Assembly: GCF_901933205.1 (NCBI RefSeq)
Contig: NW_022148556.1
Location: 1 to 64,000, forward strand
DNA length: 64,000 bases
Direction: 5' to 3'
Source of the DNA: Camarhynchus parvulus
Lineage: Eukaryota > Chordata > Aves > Passeriformes > Thraupidae
The position numbers and the translations under genes are program-made. Each line of letters starts with the position of its first letter. Position 1 is the stretch's first letter. The notes beneath the pieces were generated by a model that was not told where the DNA came from, did not search any database, and saw nothing but the letters and a program-made list of their open reading frames with translations. Of the stretch, positions 34,601 through 46,600 are shown piece by piece.

Positions 34601-37600
34601 CCCCCCATCCCGGGGGTCCCAAACCCCTCCCCCTCCTGTTTAGGACCCCCCAGTGCTCCCAGTTCCCAAACTGGTCCCAGTCCCAGCCCCTCCCGGTTTC
34701 GGGGATGGATTTGGGGGTCCCGGGGCTGAATTTGGGGAGGGGTCTCACCGGAGTGGGGGTGGGGTCCAGCTGTGCCCATCCCGGGGTCCCACATCCCCCC
34801 AGTGCTCCCAGTTCCCAAACTGGTCCCAGCTCCCCCGGTTTCGGGGATGGATTTGGGGGTCCCGGGGCTGGAATTTGGGGAGGGGTCCCGGGGCCGAATT
34901 TGGGGAGGGGTCTCACCGGAGTGGGGCGCGGGGCAGAGCGCGCACTCCATGCCCCCATCCCGGGGTCCCACATCCCCCCAGTGCTCCCAGTTCCCAAACT
35001 GGTCCCAGCCCCTCCCGGTTTCGGGGATGGATTTGGGGGTCCCGGGGCCGAATTTGGGGAGGGGTCCCGGGTCTGAATTTGGGGAGGGGTCTCACCGGAG
35101 TGGGGGTGGGGTCCAGCTGTGCCCATCCCGGGGTCTCCCATCCCCCCAGTGCTCCCAGTTCCCAAACTGGTCCCAGCCCCTCCCGGTTTCGGGGATGGAT
35201 TTGGGGGTCCCGGGGCCGGATTTGGGGAGGGGTCCCGGGGCCGGATTTGGGGAGGGGTCTCACCGGAGTGGGGCGCGGGGCAGAGCGCGCACTCCATGCC
35301 CCAGGCCTGCCCGTACAGGCAGCAGCACTCGCTGTACGTGACGGGGGCGGCGCGCCGGGGCCGCCCGCACACCAGGTCCGGCCCCACCTCCTGCCAGCAC
35401 ACGGCCAGCGACCCCTCTGGGGGGCGGCAATTTGGGGAGGGGTCTTAGCTGGGGGGTGATGAACCCCAAAAGTTGATCCCCGTTATGGGAAACCCCAAAA
35501 ATCGCCGGAAGTGGGAGCCCCAAAAACCCCAAAAACTCAGGTGAGCCCCGCCCCCTCCATGGCCAGGGACCCCAATGGGGGCGGGAATTTGGGGAGGGGT
35601 CTTAATTGGGGGGTGCTGAACCCCAAAAGTTGATCCCCGTTATGGGAAACCCCAAAAATCGCCAGAATTGGGAGCTCCAGGAGCCCAAAAAAGCCCCAAG
35701 TGACCCCAAAATCTCAGGTAAGCCCCGCCCCCTCCATGGCCAGGGACCCCAATGGGGAAATTTGGGGAGGGGTCTTAGCTGGGGGGTGATGAACCCCAAA
35801 AGTTGATCCCCGTTATGGGAAACCCCAAAAATCGCCAGAATTGGGAGCTCCAGGAGCCCAAAAAAGCCCCAAGTGACCCCAAAATCTCAGGTGAGCCCCG
35901 CCCCCTCCATGGCCAGGGACCCCAATGGGGGCGGGAATTTGGGGAGGGGTCTTAATTGGGGGGTGCCGAACCCCAAAAATTCACCCCCGATATCGGGGAG
36001 CCCCCAGGCTACCCCAAAACCCGACTTCAACCTCACGTAAACGCCCCAAACCCTTCCTAACCCCCCCAAAATCCCTTTGTACCCCCCAAAATCCCCCTAA
36101 ACCCCCCGAATCCCCCCAAAACCGTCCCCAAACCGGGGACCCCTGACCCCCCTGATACCGGGGACCCCCAAACCCCATCCTGACCCCCTAAACCCCCTCC
36201 TAACGCCCCTAAAACCCCTCCTAGCCCCCTAAAACCCCTCCTAACCCCCCAAAATCCCCCTAAATCCCCCCGAATCCCCCCAAACCGCCCCAAACCGGGG
36301 ACCCCTCACACCCCCGATATCGGGGTCCCCCCAAAACCCATCCTGACCCCATAAAACCCCTCCTAACCCCCTAAAACCCCTCCTAAGCCCCCAAAATCCC
36401 CCCAAACCGGGCTCCCCTGAGCCCCCCGATATCGGGGACCCCCAAACCCCTCCTAACCCCCCAAACCCATCCTAACCCCCCCAAAACCCCTCATAACCCC
36501 CCAAAACCCCCCTAAACCCCCCTAAACCCCCCCCAAACCGGGCTCCCCTGACCCCCCCCATATCGTGGACCCCCCAAAACCCATCCTGACCCCCTAAACC
36601 CCCTCGTAACTCCCCAAAACCCCTCCTAACCCCCCTAAAACCCCTCCTAACGCCCTAAAACCCCCCTAAATCCCCCCAAACCGGGCTCCCCTGACCCCTC
36701 CCGATATCGGGGTCCCCCCAAAACCCATCCTGACCCCCCTAAACCCCCTCCTAACCCCATCCTAACCCCCCAAACCCCCCTAAATCCCCCCAAACCGGGC
36801 TCCCTGACCCCCCGATATCGGGGTCCCCCAAAACCCATCCTGACCCCATAAAACCCCTCCTAACGCCCCCAAAACCCCTCCTAAGCCCCCAAACCCCCCT
36901 AAACCGGGGTCCCCTCACCCTCTCCGATATCGGGGTCCCCCCAAAACCCATCCTGACCCCCTAAAACCCCTCCTAACCCCCCAAAACCCCCCTAAACCCC
37001 CCCCAAACCGGGCTCCCCTGACACCCCCGATATCGTGGACCCCCAAAACCCATCCTGACCCCTAAACCCCTCATAACCCCCCCAAAACCCCTCCTAACCC
37101 CCCAAAACCCCTCCTAACCCCCCAAAATCCCCCAAACCGGGCTCCCCTCACACCCCCGATATCGTGGACCCCCCAAAACCCATCCTGACCCCCTAAAACC
37201 CCTCCTAACCCCCTAAACTCCCTCCTAACCCCCCTAAAACCCCATCCTAACCCCCCCTAAACCCCTCCTAAATCCCCCCGAATCCCCCTAAATCCCCCCG
37301 AATCCCCCCCAAGCCGCCCCAAACCGGGCTCCCCTGCCCCCCCCCGACACCGGGGTCCCCCCGGGCGCCCCCAGACCCACCCGGGTCGGTGTCGTTGGCC
37401 ACGCAGCGGCGCTGGGAGGGGTCGAGGACGAGCGGGGGGGGGCAGGAGCACAGGTACGAGCCCACGGTGTTCACACAGAGCCCGGCCACGCACGGCTCGG
37501 CCTCGGCCGCCGCGCACTCGTCGTTGTCTGCGGGAAATTGGGGGGGAAATTGGGGGTTTGGGGGGATTTTGGGGAGTTTAGGGGGGATTTGGGGAGGTTT

Positions 37601-40600
37601 AGGGGGGTTAGGCACCGCTCGGCCTCGGCCGCCGCGCACTCGTCGTTGTCTGCGGGAAATTGGGGGGGAAATTGGGGTGTTTGGGGGGGATTTTGGGGAG
37701 TTTTGGGGGGATTTTCGGAAGGTTTAGGGGGGTTAGGCACGGCTCGGCCTCGGCCGCCGCGCACTCGTCGTTGTCTGCGGGAATGGGGGGGAAATTGGGG
37801 TGTTTGGGGGGGATTTTGGGGAGTTTTGGGGGATTTTCCGGAGGTTTGGGGGGTTAGGCACGGCTTTCGGCCTCCGCGCCCGGCGCGCTCGTCGTTGTCT
37901 GCGGGGAATTGGGGGGTGGGGGGTTTGGGGGGTTGGAGGTGAGTTTGGGGGGGATTTTGGGGGGATTTGGGGGAAAATTGGGGCAGTTTAAGGTGAGTTT
38001 AGGGGGATTTTTGGGGAGTTTAGGGGGGTTAGGCACGGCTTGGCCTCCGGCGCGTCGTCGTTGTTCTGCGGGGAATTGGGGGCAAATTGGGGGGTTTGGG
38101 GGAAGTGGGGGGTTTGGGGGGTTTGAGGTGAGTTTGGGGGGGATTTGGGGAGTTTAGGGCGGATTTGGGGAGTTTAGGGGATTTGGGGAGTTTAGGGGGT
38201 TAGGCACGGCTTCGGCCTCGGCCACACGCACTCGTCGTTGTCTACGGGGAAATCTGGGGGGAGAATTGGGGGTTTGGGGGAATTGGGGGATTTGGGAGGA
38301 AGTGGGGGTTTGGGGGTTTAGGGGGGTTGGGGGAAATTGGGGGATTTGGGGGGAAGTGGGGGGTTTAGGGGGTTTGGGGCAGTTTAAGGTGAGTTTAGGG
38401 GGGATTTTGGGGAGTTTAGGGGGATTTTCGGAAGGTTTAGGGGGGTTAGGCACGGCTCGGCCTCGGCCGCCGCGCACTCGTCGTTGTCTGCGGGAAATTG
38501 GGGGGGAAATTGGGGAATTTAGGGGGGTTTGAGGTGAGTTTAGGGGGGATTTTGGGGAGTTTAGGGGGGATTTGGGGAGTTTAGGGGGGTTAGGCACGGC
38601 TCGGCCTCGGCTGCTGCGCACTCGTCATTGTCTGCGGGAAATTGGGGGGTTTGGGGGGTTTGGGGAGGAAATTGGGGGGTTTGGGGGGAATTGGGGGGTT
38701 TGGGGGGTTTAGGGGGGTTTGGGGCAGTTTAAGGTGAGTTTAGGGGGGATTTGGGGGAGTTTAGGGGGATTTGGGGAGTTTAGGGGAGATTTGGGGGAGT
38801 TTAGGGGGATCAGGCACGAGTCCTGGCAGGTACAGACAGACAGACAGACACAGCCAGGTACAGACAGACACAGCCAGGTCCCGACAGGTACAGACGGACA
38901 GACAGCCAGGTGCCGGCAGCTACAGACAGACACAGCCAGGTCCCGGCAGGTACAGACGGACAGACAGACACAGCCAGGTCCTGGCAGGTACAGACGGACA
39001 GACAGACACAGCCAGGTACAGACAGACACAGCCAGGTCCTGGCAGGTACAGACGGACAGACAGACACAGACGGACAGACAGCCAGGTGCCGGCAGGTCCC
39101 GGCAGGTACAGACGGACAGACAGGTACAGACGGACAGACAGCCAGGTCCCGGCAGGTCCTGACAGATACAGACGGACAGACAGACACAGACAAGTCCTGA
39201 CAGGTACAGACGGACAGACAGACACAGCCAGGTCCTGACAGGTACAGACGGACAGACAGCCAGGTGCCGGCAGGTACAGACGGACAGCCAGGCAGGTCCC
39301 GGCAGGTACAGACGGACAGACAGACACAGACGGACAGCCAGGCAGGTCCCGGCAGGTACAGACGGACAGACAGACACAGACGGACAGACAGGCAGGTCCC
39401 GGCAGGTACAGACGGACAGACAGCCAGGTCCCGGCAGGTACAGACGGACAGACAGGCAGGTCCCGGCAGGTACAGACGGACAGACAGGCAGGTGCCGGCA
39501 GGTACAGACGGACAGACAGACACAGGCAGGTCCCGGCAGGTACAGACGGACAGACAGACACAGACGGACAGACAGCCAGGTGCCGGCAGGTACAGACGGA
39601 CAGACAGACAGACGGACACAGACAGGTCTTGGCAGGTACAGACGGACAGACAGACACAGACAGGCAGGTCCCGGCAGGCACAGACGGACAGACAGGTACA
39701 GACAGGTACAGACGGACAGACAGCCAGGTGCCGGCAGGTCCTGGCAGGTACAGACAGACACAGACCAACACAGACGGACAGCCAGGCAGGTCCCGGCAGG
39801 TCCCGGCAGGCACAGACGGACAGACAGACAGACAGACGGACAGACAGGCAGGTCCCGGCAGGTACAGACGGACAGACAGGTACAGACGGACAGACAGGTA
39901 CAGACGGACAGACAGACAGACGGACAGACTCCCGGCAGGTGCCGGCAGGTGGCGGCGCTCACCCACGCACTGCAGGTGCTCCCGCTCGAAGTAGAAGCCG
40001 CTGGGGCAGAAGCAGCTGAAGGAGGGGGCGGCGTTGACACAGAGCCCCCCCCGGCAGAGCTGGGGCGCGAACAGGGAGCACTCATCCACATCTGGGGGGG
40101 CAGCGACACCCCGAAATCAGGGGGACACCCCCAAATCATCACAGGGACACCCCCACAGTGACAGGGACACCCCAATATCACAGAGACACCCCCAAATCAT
40201 CACAGGGACACCCCAACATCACAGGGACACCCCCACAGTGACAGGGACCCCCAAATCATCACAGGGACACCGCAACATCACAGGGACACCCCCAGAGTGA
40301 CACAGAGCCCCCCCCGGCAGAGCTGGGGCGCGAACAGGGAGCACTCATCCACATCTGGGGGGGCAGCGACACCCCGAAATCAGGGGGACACCCCCAGATC
40401 ATCACAGGGACACCCCAAAATCACAGGGACACCCCCAGATCATCACAGGGACACCCCCACAGTGACAGGGACACCCCAAATCATCACAGGGACACCGCAA
40501 CATCACAGGGACACCCCCAGAGTGACAGGGACACCCCCAGAGTGACACAGAGCCCCCCCCGGCAGAGCTCGGGCACGAACAGGGAGCACTCATCCACATC

Positions 40601-43600
40601 TGGGGGGGCAGCAACACCCCCAAATTACAGAGACACCCCCAAATCATCACAGGGACACCCCCAGAGTGACAGGGACCCCCCAAATCATCACAGGGACACC
40701 CCCACAGTGACAGGGACACCCCCAGAGTGACACAGAGCCCCCCCCGGCAGAGCTGGGGCGCGAACAGGGAGCACTCATCCACATCTGGGGGGGCAGCGAC
40801 ACCCCGAAATCATCACAGGGACACCCCCAAATCATCACAGGGACACCCCAACATCACGAGGACCCCCCAAAATCACAGGGACGCCCCCAAAAGTGACAGA
40901 GACCCCCCCAAAATCACAGGGACACCTCAAAGTGACAGAGACCCCCCCCAAAATCAGGGGGACACCCCCACAGTGACAGGGACACCCCAAAGTCACAGGA
41001 ACACCCCCAAATCATCACAGGGACACCCCCAATATCACAGGGACACCCCCAAAATCACGGGGACCCCCCCAAAAGTGACAGGGACCCCCCCTAAAATCAC
41101 AGGGACACCCCCAAAAGTGACAGAGACCCCCACTCAAAATCACGGGGACACCCCCAAAATCACGGAGACACCCCCAAAATCACAGAGATCCACCCCCAAA
41201 TCACGGGGACCCCCCCAAAAGTGACAGGGACCCCCCCAGGGACAAAGGGGGGACACGGAGCCCCCCCATGGGCGGGGGTCTCACCTGGGGGGTCCCGGAC
41301 TCACCTGTGGGGGGGCCCTGGGGGGTCTCGGGGAGGCGCCCGGGCCCGTGGGGACACAGGGCCAGGTGAGCATCTGGGGGGGGGGCACAGGGGGGGTCAG
41401 GGACCCCAAAATTCTGCCCAGGACCCCCCCGCCCCCAAAATTCTGTTTGTGTCCCCTCCTTCCCTTTTCCTCTTTTCCATGCCTCAAATCTGCGCAAATC
41501 GGTTTTTTGGGGTCCCAAATTCACCCCAAATCCACCCAAAAATCCCACCCCAAATTCACCCCCAAATTCACCCAAAATCCACCCAAAATCCACCCAAAAT
41601 GCACCCCAAAATCCACCCAAAATCCCACCCCAAATCCACCCCAAATTCACCCCAAATCCACCCCAAATTCACCCCAAATCCACCCAAAAATCCCATCCCA
41701 AATTCACCCCAAATTCACCCAAAATCCACCCAAAATCCACCCAAAATCCACCCAAAATCCCACCCCCAAATCCACCCAAAATCCACCCTAAATCCACCCC
41801 AAATTCACCCCAAATCCACCCCAAAATCCCACCCCAAATCCACCCCAAATTCCCCTTAAATCTCACCCCAAATCCTACCTCAAATTCACCCCAAATCCAC
41901 CCAAAAATCCCATCCCAAATTCACCCCCAAATTCACCCAAAATCCACCCAAAATCCACCCAAAATCCACCCAAAATCCCCCCCCAAATCCACCCAAAATC
42001 CACCCTAAATCCACCCCAAATTCACCCCAAATCCACCCCAAAATCCCACCCCAAATCCACCCCAAATTCCCCTTAAATCTCACCCCAAATCCTACCTCAA
42101 ATTCACCCCAAATCCACCCAAAAATCCCACCCCAAATTCACCCCCAAATTCACCCAAAATCCATCCAAAATCCACCCCAAATGCACCCCAAAATCCACCC
42201 AAAATCCCACCCCAAATCCACCCCAAATTCACCCCAAATCCACCCCAAATCCACCCAAAATCCACCCCAAATTCACCCAAAATCCACCCAAAATCCACCC
42301 CAAATCCCACCCCAAATCCTACCACAAATCCACCCCAAATCGACCCCAAATCCTACCCCAAATACATCCCTAAACCCCCTCAAATCCACCTCAAATCCAT
42401 CCCTAAACCCCCCTTAAATCCCACCCCAAATCCTCCCCAAATTCTACCCCAAATCCCACCCCAAATCCTCCCCAAATTCCCCTTAAATCTCACCCCAAAC
42501 CCCCACAAAGCCACCCCAAATCCCACCCCAAATTCTACCCCAAATCCCACCCCAAATCCTCCCCAAATTCCCCTTAAATCTCACCCCAAACCCCCCCAAA
42601 TCCACCCCAAATTCCACCCCAAATCCCATCCCAAAACCCCCTTTACATCCCACCCTAAATCCCACCCCGAATCCACCCCAAATCCACCTCAAATTCCACC
42701 CAAATCCACCCTAAATTCTACCCCAAATCCCACCCTAAATTCTACCCCAAATCCCACCCTAAATCTACCCAAAATCCCATCCCAAATCCATCCCAAATTC
42801 CCCTTGAATCTCACCCCAAATCCCACCCCAAATCCCACCCTAAATTCCTCTTAAAACCACCCCAAATCCACCCAAAATCCCGCCCCAAATCCATCCCAAA
42901 TTCCCACTGAATCTCACCCCAAATCCACCCAAAATACCCCAAATCCCACCCTAAATCCCCCCAAATCCCCCCCAAATCCCACCGGAGGTTTTTGAGGTGT
43001 CCCTCACCTGTGCCAGGTGCGGGGCAGGGCTGCCCGGGGCACTGTGCCCCCCATGCCCACCCCAAATCCCCCAAATCCCACCCCAAATCCCCCCAAATCC
43101 CCCCCAAATCCCACCCCAAATCCCACCCCAAATCCCCCTAAAATCCCCCCCAAATCCCACCGGAGGTTTTCGGGGTGTCCCTCACCTGTGCCAGGTGCGG
43201 GGCGGGGCTGCCCGGGGCACTGTGCCCCCCATGCCCACCCCAAATCCCCCGAAATATCCCCCCAAATCCCCCGATTCCCCCAAAATCCCACCCCCAAATC
43301 CCCCCAAATCCCACCGGAGGTTTCGGGTGTCCTCACCTGTGCCAGGTGCGGGGCAGGGCTGCCCGGGGCACTGTGCCCCCCATGCCCACCCCAAATCCCC
43401 CCCAAAATCCCCCGATTCCCCAAAATCCCACCCCAAATCCCCCAAATCCCCCCAAATCCCACCGGAGGTTTTCGGGGTGTCCCTCACCTGTGCCAGGTGC
43501 GGGGCAGGGCTGCCCGGGGCACTGTCCCCCCCATGCCCACCCCAAATCCCCGAAATACCCCCCAAATCCCCCCGATTCCCCAAAATCCCACCCCAAATCA

Positions 43601-46600
43601 CCCCCAAATCCCACCGGAGGTTTTCGGGGTGTCCCTCACCTGTGCCAGGTGCGGGGCAGGGCTGCCCGGGGCACTGTGCCCCCCATGCCCACCCCAAATC
43701 CCCCCCAAAATCCCCCAAATCCCACCCCAAATCCCCCTAAAATCCCCCCAAATCCCACCGGAGGTTTTCGGGGTGTCCCTCACCTGTGCCAGGTGCGGGG
43801 CAGGGCTGCCCGGGGCACTGTGCCCCCCATGCCCACCCCAGGGTGCAGCAGCACTGCGGGCGGGTCACGTTCGGGGCCAGCACCCCGCAGGCCCGGCTGA
43901 AACACGAGGCCACCCCAAAATCCCCGGGAGGGCTTTGGGGTCCGGTTTGGGGAGTTTGGGGTCTGGTTTGGGGAGTTTGGGGTCTCGTTTGAGGGGTTTG
44001 GGGTCGGGTTTGGGGGGTTTGGGGTCTGATTTGGGGAGTTTGGGGTCTGATTTCGGGGCGTTGGGGTCTGGTTTCGGGGCTTTGGGGTCGGGTTTCGGGG
44101 CTTTGGGGTCGGGTTTGGGGGGTTTGGGGTCTGATTTGGGGGGTTTGGGGTCGGGTTTGGGGAGTTTGGGGTCTGATTTCGGGGCTTTGGGGTCGCATTT
44201 GTGGGTTCTGGGGGCTCTGGGGGCTTTGGGGTCGGCTCTGGGGGATTTGGGGTCGCATTTGTGGGTTCTGGGGGCTCTGTGGGCTCTGGGGGCTTTGGGG
44301 TCGGCCCTGGGGGATTTGGGGTCGCATTTGTGGGTTCTGGGGGCTCTGTGGGCTCTGGGGGCTTTGGGGTCGGCCCTGGGGGATTTGGGGTCGGCTTTGG
44401 GGGCTCTGTGGGGTCGGCAGCGCCCCGCAGCGGCCGCTGACGGGGTCGAACTCCTGCCGGGGGTCGGGGCACAGGCACAGGAAGGAGCCCTCGACGTTCT
44501 CGCAGCGCTCGGCCCCGCAAACCCCGCGCAGCGTCTGGCACTCGTCCACGTCTGCGGGGTTTGGGGGGTTTGGGGTTTGGGGTTTGGGGTTTGGGGGGTT
44601 TGGGATTTGGAGTTGGGGATTTGGGGGATTTGACATTTTGGGGTTTGAGAGTGGAGGATTTGGGGTTTGGGGGTTTGGGGTGGGGTTTGGGGTGGGGGGT
44701 TGGGGGGGTTTGGGATTTGGAGTCGGGGATTTGGGGGATTTGACATTTTGGGGTTTGAGAGTGGAGGATTTGGGGTTTGGGGGTTTGGGGTTTGGGGGTT
44801 TGGGGTTTGGGGGGGGGTTTGGGATTTGGAGTTGGGGATTTGGGGGATTTGACATTTTGGGGTTTGAGAGTGGAGGATTTGGGGTTTGGGGAGTTTGGGG
44901 TTGGGGTTTGGGGATGGGGGAATGGGGGCAGAGGGATTGGGGTGGGCACTCGGCCCCGCAAACCCCGTGCAGCATCTGGCACTCGTCCACGTCTGCGGGG
45001 TTTGGGGTTTGGGGGATTTGGGGTTTGGGGTTTGGGGGATTTGGGATTTGGAGTTGGGGATTTGGGGGGATTTGACATTTTGGGGTTTGAGAGTGGAGGA
45101 TTTGGGGGTTTGGGGGGTTTGGGGTTTGGGAGATTTGGGATTTGGGGTTTGGGGGATTTGGGGTTTGGGGTTGGGGGATTTGGGGTTTGGGGGTTTGGGG
45201 TTTGGAGTTGGGGATTTGGGGGATTTGACATTTTGGGGTTTGAGAGTGGAGGATTTGGGGTTTGGGGGGTTTGGGGATTTGGGGTTTGGGGTTTGGGAGA
45301 TTTGGGGTTTGGGGTTTGGGGTTTGGGGGATTTGGGGGATTTGGGGTTTGGGGTTTGGGAGATTTGGGGTTTGGGATTTGGGGTTTGGGGGGTTTGGGAT
45401 TTGGAGTTGGGGATTTGGGGGATTTGAAATTTTGGGGTTTGAGAGTGGAGGATTTGGGGTTTGGGGGTTTGGGGTTGGGGATTTGGGGTTTGGGGGGCTT
45501 GGGGTTGGGGATTTGGGGTTTGGGGGGCTTGGGGTTTAGGGTTTGGGATTTGGGGGATTTGGGATTGGGGGGATTGGGTTGGGGATTTGGGGGATTTGGG
45601 ATTTGGGGTGGGAATGGGGACACAGGGGCAGGGATTTGGGGCACAGGGACAGGGATTTGGGGCACACGGATGGACACAGGGACACAGGGACACAGGGACA
45701 GGGATTTGGGGCACAGGGACAGGGATTTGGGGCACAGGGACACAGGGATGGACACAGGGGCACAGGGACACAAGGACACAGGGATGGACACAGGGACACA
45801 GGGGCAGGGATTTGGGGCACACGGATGGACACAGGGACACAGGGACAGGGATTTGGGGCACAGGGATTTGGGGCACAGGGACAGGGGTTCGGGTGTCCCC
45901 AGGGCTGGCGGCCGTACCCATGCAGTGGTGGCCGTGCCGGGCGGTCTCGTAGCCGGGGTCGCAGGCGCACTGGAAGGAGCCGGGCAGGTTGTGGCAGGTG
46001 GCGTGGGCACCGCACAGGGTCCCGTTGGAGCACTCGTCCACGTCTGGCACGGGGCGGGACAAAGGGTTGGGGACATCCCGAGCTCCTTGGCCACCCCCGG
46101 GGTTGGACTTTGTCCCTCTGTGTCCCCATGTCCATCCCTGTGTCCCCATGTCCCCATTCCCAATCCCATTTCCAGTCCCCACATGCCCATCCCAATCCCA
46201 TATTCCCCGTCCCCATCCTAATCTCAAATCCCCAAATCCCCAATCCCATATCCCAATCCCAAACCCCAAACCCCAATCTCAAACCCCAAACCCCAAATCC
46301 CAAATCCCAAACCCAAATCCCAAAGCCCTCACCGACGCAGTCGGCGCCATCCCCAGGCCGGAATCCCGGCTGGCACTCGGGATCAATCCCATATCCCAAA
46401 CCCCAATCCCATATCCCATATCCCAAACCCCAAATCCCAAACCCCAAACCCCAATCCCAAAGCCCTCACCGACGGTCGGCCGCCCTCCGGGCGGAATCCC
46501 GGCTGGCACTCGGGATCAATCCCATATCATAACCAAAAAACCCAAAATCCATACCACCAAACCCAAACCCCAAACCCCAATCCCATATCCCATATCCCAT

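Noticed and set aside
38820..39950. Regular repeats with spacers suggesting a CRISPR array
   Set aside because: Spacers are themselves repeats, no cas genes, and exons flank the array inside a eukaryotic gene.
44555..45600. TTTGGGG array as a telomere-like sequence
   Set aside because: Vertebrate telomeres are TTAGGG; here units vary (TTTGGGA, TTTGGGGG) and are interspersed with exon edges.
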